Below are positions 36,340 through 47,195 of a stretch of DNA of 48,105 nt, piece after piece (positions within the stretch are counted from its first letter, which is position 1; each line of letters begins with the position of its first letter). The position numbers and the translations under genes are program-made. Source of the stretch: Didymodactylos carnosus (lineage: Eukaryota; Rotifera; Eurotatoria; Philodinida; Philodinidae); the NCBI GenBank assembly GCA_905250885.1, contig CAJNOQ010000522.1, forward strand, positions 1 to 48,105, read 5' to 3'. Below the pieces are notes generated by a model. The model had not been told where the DNA came from, searched no databases, and was given only the letters and a program-made list of their open reading frames with translations.

Positions 36340-37113
36340 TTTGGTGCTAGGTCAATTCGTCGCGGACGGTTCGTTGCATGAATTATTTGCCGCAGTTCTT
36401 TTTGTTGCAGTCATTTGGCCTCGGATAATTTGTGGCAGTTTTTTTCGTCGTGCATAATTTGCAGTGGACAATTTGTCGCTAGTGTTTTCGTTGCAGACCT
36501 TTTGTCGCAGGAATGATTCGTCGCATTGAGTGAAATGGATAATCAATCGTACCTATGGTAACAGATTTTTCTCTTGTGTTTCTCTCCGATGTTGTTGATC
36601 TCTTATCACTGAAAGAGAGCAGAAGTGCAGCTATCTTATTCGTTTTTCCTGATAAATTATATCTTTGATTTAATACTGATTTCGGTTACGTCCATGGGAT
36701 ATTTGAGCAAGGTATAGGGCTGACCACCGTGATAAATCATTGGCTTCCCTTTCTCAGTCAAGAGCTTGTGAATGTCAAACAATTGAAGGATGTGAATGTA
36801 AACAATTGGAAAGAAATACTTTTGAGCAATTCCTAGTCTATGTGTACAAGAGCGATAGGAGGGATTGATAGAAGAGAAAAATCAAAGAAAGTAATCAGAC
36901 GATATAAATTATCAGGAAAAACGAATAAGGTAGCTGCGCTCACTTCTGGTCCCTTTCGGTGATAAGAGATCAACAACATCGGAGAAAAACCCAAGAGAAA
37001 AATCGGCTACTTTAGGTATGATTGATTATCCTTTTCACTCGATGCGACGAATCATCCCTGCGATAAAAAGGTCTGCAACGAAAACACCGACGTTAAATTG
37101 ACCGGTCACCAAA
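36340..37113. mobile_element. Foldback element with TTTGTCGCAG-type subterminal repeats
   Basis: About 774 bp. The ends are inverted: left TTGGTGCTAGGTCAATTCGT, and right, whose reverse complement is TTTGGTGACCGGTCAATTTA. Long imperfect arms run inward (about 36340-36670 and 36885-37113), sharing GATGTTGTTGATCTCTTATC and TTATTCGTTTTTCCTGATAA. The left arm holds many degenerate tandem units like TTTGTCGCAG (36354-36525); the right arm keeps only a few, so the arms differ in length. The centre (about 36671-36884) is unpaired. No protein is encoded. Confidence 0.75.
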
Positions 37114-38965
37114 AGAGTTTCATGTAAAAGCAAATGCTGATTGCGTATATTGAAAAATATTTGTAGAAGAGAGTAAGTTCAAACAGAACATCGTTCTTCT
37201 GGGATAATAAAGAAACTACTTTTTGATACAAGGTAACTGGCAACTCAGATAAACTCGGCTGATTCATTTACAATCAATTTTCGATGATATCGGTTTTTTG
37301 GAAGTCTGAGAATAGGTGGTTGAATTTTTTTCCAATTTTTGTCTTAACAAATTAAACCATGCGAATAATCATTGAATTTTCTGTTAATTTTTATTTTTTA
37401 TCATTTTATATGTGACTATTTTTATTTTGTATTTGTCAGTTATTCTATAGATACAAAGAATAAAGTTGAAAAAATATTTATTACTCAAAAAATTCTCTCT
37501 TCGTTTATTAGTAGTCAATTAAGAAATATCAAAGGTTTTTTATTTTATATCGTTGATCAAAACTACGTAGTCTAGTCTTGTTCAGTTTTCGTTATAATAA
37601 TGAATCATTTATTCTAAAAATCACTGGACTTGATCTTTAAAATTGTAGAACTTGGCGGTTTTAAACTAGCTCCTACTCAGTGTTTGATTAATGATAGATC
37701 GTATTATTTTGACTTTTACAAGAGAATTACACGAGTCAACGTAGAATTAATATCGAAGAACTGTTATTTTCATTCTTATCACTAGTGGCCATTTCAAAAT
37801 TGACTGATTATAGATGAATAGTATAAATATAAATATCAATTAATTGAAGTAAAATTAGATTTGAAACAGAAAATACTTGTTCCTGTAAAATATTCATAGC
37901 AGTAGTGAGAGTAGAGTTACAGCTGCTAATCAGAAATCCAATAAATACAAAATAATTGACAATACTTGAACATAAATGAAAATTAATTAGAGATCACAAA
38001 AACAAAAACAAATAATAGATGAATAAACATGTTAAGAGTAGTAAGATAATGATTTGAATATATTTAAAATGAACATTCAAAGATACCAAGCACAAATAAG
38101 ATGAATAGATAGTAATTGACAACGAGCAATGATTTTGCAATATTATTTTTGTCTGTTTCATACGTTAGGTCAATCATCTGATGTACTCATCTACTTGTTC
38201 ATGTATGCATAGGTTTTAAAATTATTTTATTCCATTTTTAAGATAGTTGGAGAATTATGAAATACTGTTATCTAATTAATAGACTGTAATTTTTTTTTTT
38301 TTTTATGAATCAGAGATATTTATCATAATGATTAATTTCTACAATTTGTCGAGCATTATATTGTTCTATTGAATTATTATTATAGATGAATGAACCCAAC
38401 TTGACACAAAGTAAAGCAAAATAAATAACAGTTGCTATGATTATCAACAATAACCCAATACTAATTTACAATTAAAAAACATAGATATAAAATACGATAA
38501 TGGAGAAAAAACAGACGTATTTATTCGTTTAATAATTATTGAGAAGAAATAATAGAAAAATTTGGCAAAAAAAAAATATACTATCTTGATTTTCATACTA
38601 TGACATGGTTTTATCTGAATGGAAGAAATCCTTTAGAGATTGATACCATAATTTTCATTTCATTAGTTAGTCATTTAAATTGTGATACACACTCACAGCT
38701 CTAATACTAGAAAAAAACTATAGACGTTCACAGAACTACGTGTAAAAATAAAGGATTAGTATAGAAAAAATAGTACTTTGAATAAAAATAGAAAATTGTT
38801 TGTATTGTCGTTGAACGCTTTGAGAGAGAAAATATCACAATATAGAAGAAAATATACACAAACTTTTGTTCATCTGATTCATAACAATTTCCTAAAAATG
38901 TCTAAGACACTGATTTTTACGCTCATTCTCTATAAGAGAAAATTAGCATAGTTAGTCGAAAAAAA

Positions 38966-41900
38966 TCAATCATGATAAGTTCTGTGTGATGATACATCCG
39001 TAATATTTTTTAATTCTCCTTGTATAGATGATATGAGATTTTTTGTAGTAACAAGACTCTGTCTAGCTCCTAAATATTTATCTCTAGAATCATTTCGACC
39101 TAATTGTCGATTATCAAAAGCAACTTCATATGGATTTAAATAAGATCGATTTTGAGATTCTATTTTACCGAATTTCTGATCATTTATGGGCGCTTGTCGT
39201 ACTTGTTGTTGATCTTCTTCCCATGTTCGAGATATATGTTGTCTCAATTTATTATTTTCGTTCATTGGAAAATTTGATTTTGTCGAATCAACATAGACAT
39301 CCTCGATATCGAACGTATGTTGCCGTCTTTTGTCAATCGATTCTGCTGTTCTGGATCGTTCTCGACTATTATCTGAAATATTTCTCGTATCATTTTGACG
39401 CATCAACACTTCTTGACTTGTTTCAATACGCGTTCTTGGAACACGTTTCTGTGATGCAAAAGTATCTGTACTAGTCATTGAACGATCTGGTAAATTGTTT
39501 ACACTATTGATAAACAATGTATTATTTGTTCGTTGTGAATATTTTGTTTGACTCGGTGATGGCGGTATATCTTCATCATCTGACGGATATTTACTACGTG
39601 TTCTAAGTGATGTAGAACGAGATATTTCTGCTGCACGATCGCCGGCATCGTATGGACTATAGCGTAAACGCATAATATTTGGATCTGGACGATCGGTTAC
39701 TGGTGCAATAAAAGGTATATGATGTTGTTGTTGTTTACGATCTTCAATAATCGAAATAGATGAGTCTTCACCATAATTATTCTCATTAGACGATGCACGA
39801 CGCCGTTGTCTACGACGTTTCAACATTTCCGACTTCGAAAAGGGATCTATCTCTTCATCAGTTTTATCCAACACTTCACCTAATAAATGATGTAATTTTG
39901 TTCGTCCAACTTCAACTTCAGGTTGGTGTGGTATACGTTTTGGCGAATGAACCGAATAGGATGTTTCGTTATATTCTCGTTCATCATTTCCATTAGACAT
40001 TCGTACGGGTTCACCATTTTCATTGGACATTCGTACGGATACTTCTTGATTATTGTCAAATGCTGGATTTTCGTATTCATAATTTCGCATGCGAGATGTG
40101 GGTTGAGATTGAAGAGAAACTGAAATATGTATAAGAATGATAATTTTCACAAAAACATTAGGGTTGTTGTAGATTCGGAAAAAATGATCTATCCGGACCT
40201 TCTGACCAGGTTCGATTATAGAAGAGGTAGTTTCATTAAATAGAGTGAACAAACTTTCCTTTTAATTTTTCACATTCTACTACAGCAGATATGAATGATA
40301 TGATAAAAATAGAATGGCTAACTCATCGTTTTAAATACTTCGATCAATTAAAGAATAAATACATAACTCGGAAAAGATAAAGCAACTTTCGTCTTCATGT
40401 TTATTTCGAGCAGCACATTGTTATCTATTTTAGATAATGTCAGAGAAATTGGTACTAACATTTGGCGCAGCATGTATCGATTACATTGCAGTTTTCGATA
40501 CATTTCCGAAACCGGAAGATAAAGTGCGGACACAAAGTTTAACGTTGTGCGGCGGTGGAAATGCAGGAAATACGAGCACTTGTTTAAGTCGTTTAAATAT
40601 AAATACAAAAATTGTATGTAAAATTGGAGACGATGGAAATGGAAAGAAAATTTTACAAGATTTTAAAAATGATAATGTTAATACACAAGAAGTATTGATT
40701 AAACAAGGAATGACCACATCCTTAACATATGTTATAGTTGACATTACTAATGCAACGAGAACATGTTTATTCAGTCCTAGTGCAGAAGAAATTTTAGTGG
40801 ATGATGTAAAAAAGCTGGGACAGAGTTGGCTAAATGGAATTGATTTGGTACATTTTGACAGTAGATCAACCCCAGCTGCGGTAGAACTTGCACGTCTCGT
40901 TAAGCAAAATAATATATTATGTACACTCGATTTAGAAAAATATCGTCCATCATTAGAAAACTTATTACTACTGATTGATTACATTGTCACTACAGAACGT
41001 TATTCGCTCAGTTGCAATGAAACACCAGTCACTACAGCTGTTCGTTTACTTAAATCCGATCGATGCAAATTTGTTGTTATTACAAAAGGAAAAGATGGAA
41101 GTATGCTTGTTCAAAAACGTATATTGGAAAATAAAAATGAAAATTTCAATCGAGTTTCAAAAGAGAATATTGTCTATGATGATATAGAATACGATGTGAT
41201 CAATTGTCCATCATGGCCAATTGATCAAAAAGATACTATGGACACGACTGGTGCCGGAGATGCATTTATCGGTGGAATAATTTTTTCAATATTACAAAAA
41301 TGGTCAATAGAAAAAATGATGTGTTTTGCATCTTATGTGGCAATGAGAAAATTAAAAGGTCTTGGGGCACGAATGACGTTACCAAGATTAGATGAAATTA
41401 ACTTTTCTATTTTTGATTAATGTATGCTTACCCGATGTTGATGGTACTGCATCTTTCAATCGATCAAGTTCAGTGAGTGGAGACTGATAGAATTGTTCAA
41501 ATTTTTCTTGCATTCGAATCTTATTTCGCCATTGTTCAACTTCATTTTTACTTCTTATACTCTCTCGAATATGAAGAGGTATATCAGACGATTTCGGTAA
41601 TTGCGGAGGAATGTCGACGATGTTTTCGTCGTTGAGTTGTGGTCTTGGCGACATGTGTTTCGGTTGTTGTTGATCTAATGGATTTGATTGTATCAGATCG
41701 ACAATTGTTGGTGCAGATTGACGTTCTTGAATATTATTGTTATTCTAAATAAAGTTAAAACATTCAATAAAAAATGTTTAATTTTGTACTTTTATCTGAT
41801 TCAAACTTACTGTGCTTCCTGCAGCATTTAATAGTGGTGCTTTTCTGCTTGACTCAGGTACACCGGAGGGTATCTAGAAAAAAATTTTTGTTTGTTTTTG

Positions 41901-44900
41901 CTAGTGACATTTAATATAGTTGAGTAATGTTTACACTGAATATATGTACGATCTAGTAAGTAAATGTTGATTTAATCCTCATAAGTACTTCGGTACAAAA
42001 GCGCCCGAGAACAAGACTTACTTTTCCAGTATGCGTTTTGTTATTATTTCTTGGTCGACACTTGAAATGAAGATATAAGAACAGCAGGATTAAAAGTATT
42101 ACAAAAAATATTGGACCCATAATAGCACCAATCAACCATAATTTTTGATCTGTTAAAATCGGTGTTGTTACAGTAATATTTGACAAATCTGCACGTTGAA
42201 CTTTTTCTCCCAATGTCACTGTAAAATCTGCAGCATGTTTTTGTAGTTTAGAATTTATTTCAGTTAGAGAAAGATTGCTAATACCATCATAAAATACAGA
42301 ACCATTAATGATCGTAGAATTTGTTACGTAATAGAAAACTTCGTAATCATTCGGCGCATCCTAAAATAATACATTTAATCAGTAATAAATTTTGATAATC
42401 TCTTTTCATTATTATCAGTTACATTCAGACGAGTTATGTTTATAATGTGCACTTCGATAGGACATGCTTGTCTTTTTTTTCGTTTGCGAAAATTATTTGA
42501 ATTCGTGAAACACACCATTGCAAGTTGCGCAATTGCCCTTAAACCTTCTTTTAATTTGGAAACTTGAGCACTATTATTTGGATCAAAAGTTGGTCCTGTA
42601 AAACCTGAAACAAGTAGACAACAAATAACTAACGAACGATAGGATGATAAATAAAACTTACGTATGTATACAATATTAATTAGCTGTGTAGTAGTTGCTG
42701 TTGCTGCTGTAGCAAGTTGTGATGTTTCCATGAAGGTAAAGACATCGTTGATAATTGTTGAATTTTGAACAAGATTCGCAATAGAGCCAGTATCCCCAAC
42801 TGTTCTTAGAGAAGATTGTGTTATCATCTGAGTAGAAACTGTACTAATAATTGGAGAGACTGAAGTAGTGGAAGGTAAAATTGTGGACGAAGTAAAAGAT
42901 TGGTGACTCAGGTTTAACGATGTGTCCGTAACAGTGGTTGTTGCTGAAACATCTAATTCTGGTTGCCTAATGTTGAACATTTGCGAATCGCTTGGTGTCA
43001 TTTCAACGTTAGCTGCATACGACATTATCGTTAATGATTCAGTAATGGTTGTCGAAGTAAGCGTAAGTGTAGAGGAAGTTACAACGTTGTTTGTTGCTGG
43101 TGTTATGGTAACAAAAGTCGATAATAAACTTTTTAGTGTTTGATTTGATGTTAGAGAAGACACCGACTCTAAAAAGAGAAATAAATTAACAACGTATGAG
43201 AATTCATGAAAATAAGGAAAACTTGAATAGTTTAATTTGTGCCTTATGCTTGTCAAATTAGTTTTATACAAGCTGATGATTGAAGAAAAAGAATTCACGA
43301 AGTGGTATAGGACTTGATTGGTTATGAGTTAATTTCTAATTTGTACATTTTATTCATAATAGAATAGAAGGTAATAAATGTCTCTTTTATGTGAGCTGAC
43401 CAAAACTTACTATGAGATGTGGTGCCCGCGACAATCGACGTTTGATTAGATTGAGGTGTCAGTTCAGTTGAAAATTGTGAGAAATTAGTAGAAAACGTAG
43501 ATGTGCTTGTTATGGAAGTATTTGATGTTGTGGATGTTCGAGATATACTGTTCGGAATTGAGATGGTAAGATTTTGATCGTCTGACGCTGAAAGAATCAG
43601 AAACAATCTTCGAATTCTATTTCTGCTTTCAGACTACGAACGGTAAATTGTGGTTAAGTTGAAAACAATCACATCTGATATACTACCAGTAAACAAATAA
43701 GTTGTGATCAACACAGTATAAGTTGTTATAGTTTTGTTTAAAAGTTATCACACCATTGCAAAATGAAACATTGTTTTTTAGAAAAGTAATAATCACTTAA
43801 AGCGAGTTATGTGGTTAGACTAGATAAATCTGTTGGTATTAATGTGTTCTCGAATTGTATCTATTAAATAACATAGATGTATGCAAACAAAAGAAAGGAC
43901 GGGGGCGATTATCTGATGAAATCGGCCCATGCCTCAAGTTCATCGAGTAATCAAAGGCTAGATGTGGAATGAAGAGGGGAATATTTCTAGATACTTACTA
44001 GACCTTAGAACCACTCCCACAAAAAAAATTGGTCGAATTAAATTTGATTAAGTTTCTACTGCATCTGACATATATTACAGATCGTAGTTTTGGATCTTTC
44101 TCTCTTAGTGATTCCTCACGACTATTATATATCATTCGAAAGCTCTTTTTCTTCGCTATATTTCTGTATACAGCCGTTCTGAGGCCAAGTATGTTTAGAA
44201 ATACTTCTGGCTATGGAAAATGATCTCCTAGATGTAAAAAGTCTCCGACATTCTATGTCAGCATTTCTCATTCGGCCATTACAATAAATATACCATTTAA
44301 TAGAGAATTTGTCGACCAAAATTTAATATATATAATATAGAGAAAAAAGTGTCTTAGAGCACCTTGATATTAGAAATGTTTCTGCAAAGACAGAATGCTG
44401 CTTGTAATTCTCAATTTTCTCCATCAGAACTCAACTTTTATGCAATAAAAATATCATATTCGTAATTAGGATAAAAAACCGAGTCGAACGATGTGTGTTT
44501 TCATCATATCCGACTACTTTACTTTTTGTCGAATCTTCACGTTGAAAAATTAAGGAGATTTTCACCAAAAATGAAAATCAAGTAAAAATTTCGAAATACA
44601 CATTGTTCGACTCAGTTTTTGATCTTGATTCCGAATATGATATTTTTATTGCATAAACATCATTGAGTTCTGATGGAGAAAATTGAGAACTACGATGAGG
44701 ATTCTGGCTTTGCTGAAACATTTCTAGTCTTGAGGAATTGTGAAACTAAGAGAGAAAGATCCAAAACTACGATCTATAATATATGTCAGATGCAGTAGAA
44801 ACTTAATCAAATTTGATTCGACCAATTTTTTTTGTGGGAGTGGTTCGAAGGTTTAGTAAGTATCTAGAAATATTCTCCTCTTCATTCCACAACTAGTCTT

Positions 44901-46253
44901 TGATTACTCGATGAACTTGAGGCATGGGCCGATTTCATCAGATAATCGCCCCCGCCCTTTTTGCATTATCACTAACTATGCATGTTTTGACAAAATGACG
45001 TTATACACAAGCGATAGTGCCGAAAGAATACTTTAATTAATATAGATTTATAATAAATAGCAAACCGTATGTATTTGTAATGTCTCACTCTCCTATAATG
45101 TTCAAACTAATGCTATTTTTACTTTACAAACGTCTTTCAAAAGTGCATTCTCGTATTGTAACCGCACAAAAGAACTTTTCAAGATTTTAAACTATATCAT
45201 GCAACCTGAAGATCAAATTTCATTACATAGATCTATGAATTTTTTTATCAATGCATTCAGAGAACAGAAATAGAACGATTTCTACTTGTGAATAGCGTGC
45301 AATAATCTAACAAAAATTTATTCTACCTTTGGTTAATATCACGGAGTTACCGACAGTTACAGCATCTACAATACAGCGAATGTTCTTTAAAGCATAGTTT
45401 TATTTTATGTACACTACTTACTATAGACATTAACATCGTATACACTAAATAATGATATACCACCACAACACGTTGTATTATTTGTTAAACATGGAATTGT
45501 ACAATCGGTTTCGTTCAAATTTGTTGACCATTCAATTTCCGTACCGCAATAGCATAAACTTCCATTAAGAACTCCGCCATACTGGAATCCAGCGCAAAGA
45601 CTAATACACGCATGAATATTATTAACAATTCCTATCATTATTTGCAAAACACTTTCTTTAAAACAGCCCCGGTATCCAATCACATTATTTGAACAATGAC
45701 TATCTGATCCTAAAATGAGAATATTAATTTGGTTCAAGTCTTTATGTTAAAACAGATATGATATCTTGATTAAATGATGGAGTCAGTACTTTGAACATTG
45801 TATACACTATTTCGATTATCACCACCACATTTTGCTGCTATGTCTTCATCTATACATTGATAATCACATTCGTCATCTAGTACTCTGCCATATCTTCCAT
45901 ACGTCTGACCACAGCGACATTCGTTTCTTTAACATAAGACGGATTTATAAAACAAAAAAATATACTTTTCCTGTACTATACCCAAATTGTATAGCGGCGT
46001 AAACAAAATTTTGTTCTCGACAATTAGCAACACATTGTGCTGAACTTAGTTTGTCACCAATAAATGTTCCAAGATCACGAGTTCCGACGTGATCAATATA
46101 ACACCCAAGATAATAATTAGCACCTGAAGTAAGCATTATGACAATTATCAAACGATCATTCATTCATTCATTCATTCTTTGGAAATAGTTAGTACCTTTG
46201 TTACATTGTACCAGCTGTAGAATACAACAGGAAAGCAAAAAGAGTGTTTTCAT
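38966..46253 (-). CDS. Single-pass receptor-like protein: two WSC domains fused to a KIAA1549-family C-terminal half
   Basis: Exons (5' to 3'): 46253-46196, 46123-45982, 45926-45790, 45709-45422, 43587-43411, 43168-42662, 42604-42423, 42360-42022, 41873-41811, 41744-41432, 40119-38966. All are GT-AG and in frame, giving 1119 residues. Order: signal peptide (MKTLFLLSCCILQLVQC); WSC domain 1 at about 22-110 (YYLGCYIDHVGTRDLG; NECRCGQTYGRYG); WSC domain 2 at about 122-207 (GYRGCFKES; GSLCYCGTEI); a Ser/Thr-rich mucin-like stretch at about 209-436; a globular juxtamembrane region with a basic RKRKKR site; a TM at about 571-596 (LWLIGAIMGPIFFVILLILL); and a 523-residue cytoplasmic tail. KIAA1549 likeness: EVFYYVTN followed by NGS before the TM, the LW-initiated TM ending in KCR, SKNEVEQWRNKIR (RNKIR 704-708), RTKLHHLLGE, and a C-terminal LISSIQGELKNIT. 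Function is unknown; WSC domains are usually thought to bind glycans. The last intron hosts the PfkB gene. Confidence 0.88.
40438..41420 (+). CDS. Intronless PfkB-family (ribokinase-like) sugar kinase, nested in the host gene's intron
   Basis: The ATG is at 40437-40439; the reading frame is 327 codons and ends with TAA at 41418-41420. Members of the family phosphorylate sugars or nucleosides with ATP. PfkB signature 1 is at about residues 39-50 (GGGNAGNTSTC) and signature 2 at 269-277 (DTTGAGDAF), with D275 the expected catalytic base. The sequence opens FGAACIDYIAVFDTFPKPED and ends in GLGARMTLP, blocks I recall from plant PfkB-like proteins rather than from animal ketohexokinase, adenosine kinase or ribokinase. 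The substrate cannot be assigned. The gene lies wholly inside the 1312-bp intron 40120-41431 of the minus-strand WSC-KIAA1549 gene. Its stop is 11 bases from that intron's donor, so any 3' UTR must be antisense to host exon 41744-41432. AATAAA hexamers at about 41747 and 41764 are candidate polyadenylation signals. Confidence 0.93.
43588..45421 (-). other. Intron 4 of the WSC-KIAA1549 gene
   Basis: A 1.83 kb intron between the second WSC exon and the mucin-like exons. More than half of it is the large palindrome at 43894-44962. The flanks (43588-43893 and 44963-45421) show nothing else recognisable. Confidence 0.8.
43894..44962. mobile_element. Large near-complete palindrome (foldback element), about 1.07 kb
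   Basis: The outer arms pair over several hundred bases: the left begins GGGGGCGATTATCTGATGAA and the right ends with its near-exact complement. Both contain ATCGGCCCATGCCTCAAGTT, CACTCCCACAAAAAAAATTG and AGTTTCTACTGCATCTGACA or their complements. A second paired block (about 44389-44510 with 44590-44710, including TTCTCAATTTTCTCCATCAG) leaves only a small centre. The left block between about 44130 and 44385 is less well paired, so arm lengths differ. TGCA/TGCAT-like ends flank it. No transposase is encoded. It sits inside an intron, so the host pre-mRNA would contain this hairpin. Confidence 0.85.
46157..46177. repeat. CATT tetranucleotide microsatellite
   Basis: About five CATT units within the 72-bp intron between the signal-peptide exon and the first WSC exon of the minus-strand gene. 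Confidence 0.8.
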
Positions 46254-47195
46254 TGTTACTTTCGTTCATACCAGTGTATCAAAAATTAGCCTAATCTAAA
46301 CAATAAATTCAATTTGAAAATTAACACCTGTTAATAAAAATTTAGTAGCTAATGTCAAAAAGAAAATATTAGCAACTATACTAAAATAGTCTTCTGATTA
46401 TTAGCAGTGGAAAAGCGAAGATTGTATATACTGTATGAAAATAGATCTGAAGAATATCAGCTATTTCCTTTAATGTGAATACGACATCGCTTAAAGCAAA
46501 CAATTCTTGATTTATGATGCAAATCTTCCTTACAGTAAAAAAAAATATAAAATATTCCCTTATTTCATAGTAGGAAAATATATACCCAGGTCAAAGATTC
46601 ATGACAGTATACTAGAGTATTTCATCGTATTTTGACGTAAACCCGGCCAACGTATTACGTCCATCGTAAACGACGTCGTTTATGTTCAAATACGACGAAA
46701 TACGACGATCGTAACGGCTGACGTAATACGTTGGCCGGGTTTACGTCAAAATACGACGAAATACTCTAGTATACGTCAAATTACGTCGTCGTAATTTGAC
46801 GTATACGGCCGTATAGAACGGTCTTAATCATGGACCTGGGTAGTGCTGTTTGAAATAAAGTCGTTAGTTTTTTAACGAAGATTGCCATAGTTCATGGAGA
46901 AAAAAAATGAAATTAACAAACCATGTTTGCTTTAAGTACTTAACTTTTGTTTCAACGAAAACTAGGTTAGAAAACAGTATTTTGAAAACGCAATTTTTGA
47001 AACACACACCTGTCAAAAGATACTCGATTTCACTCTTGTTTTAATTTATAAAACAGTGTCTTTAAACAAGTTTAATATTATATCTATATTTCAAGTTCAT
47101 TAAACGCGTTCAGTTTTAATGACAAATGCCAATCATAGAAATTCATATTTTTCTTTAAGGACTAATGAAATATAATTTGAAATAGATTTCAGTTT
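46254..47195. other. Upstream region of the WSC-KIAA1549 gene
   Basis: Contains the promoter side of the minus-strand gene and the CpG-rich inverted-repeat element at 46583-46842, about 330 bp upstream of the start codon. No additional exon was recognised; non-coding 5' exons are possible. Confidence 0.6.
46583..46842. mobile_element. CpG-rich MITE with 54-bp arms and TA flanks
   Basis: A 260-bp element. The outer ends are TACCCAGGTC and GACCTGGGTA, the terminal TA probably being the target duplication (CCCAGG to CCTGGG inside TA). An internal inverted repeat pairs 46607-46660 with 46721-46774 at 53 of 54 positions. A further 25-bp palindrome centred on ACGTCGTCGT lies at 46775-46799. It is rich in TACGACG and ACGT words, strikingly CpG-dense for this AT-rich window. 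It is probably a non-autonomous DNA transposon of a TA-targeting superfamily. Confidence 0.8.

Larger units (their letters stand above)
36212..38965. other. Convergent intergenic region between NUDT22 and the WSC-KIAA1549 gene
   Basis: Both neighbouring genes end here. It contains a foldback element (36340-37113). From 37114 to 38965 I see AT-rich DNA with no supported coding exon or RNA gene. Confidence 0.65.

Noticed and set aside
39130-39474. A 114-codon plus-strand open frame opposite the receptor's cytoplasmic tail
   Set aside because: Antisense shadow of a well-supported coding exon; no domain signal.
40120-40252. N-terminal extension of the last exon of the WSC-KIAA1549 gene to an ATG at 40252
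   Set aside because: It reads into the intron. A TTTCAG acceptor at 40125-40120 joins in frame to the exon ending at 41432, so the exon starts at 40119.
45983-46163. Start of the WSC gene at the internal ATG 46163
   Set aside because: That ATG lies in intron 1. The exon 46253-46196 supplies a proper signal peptide and joins in frame to 46123.
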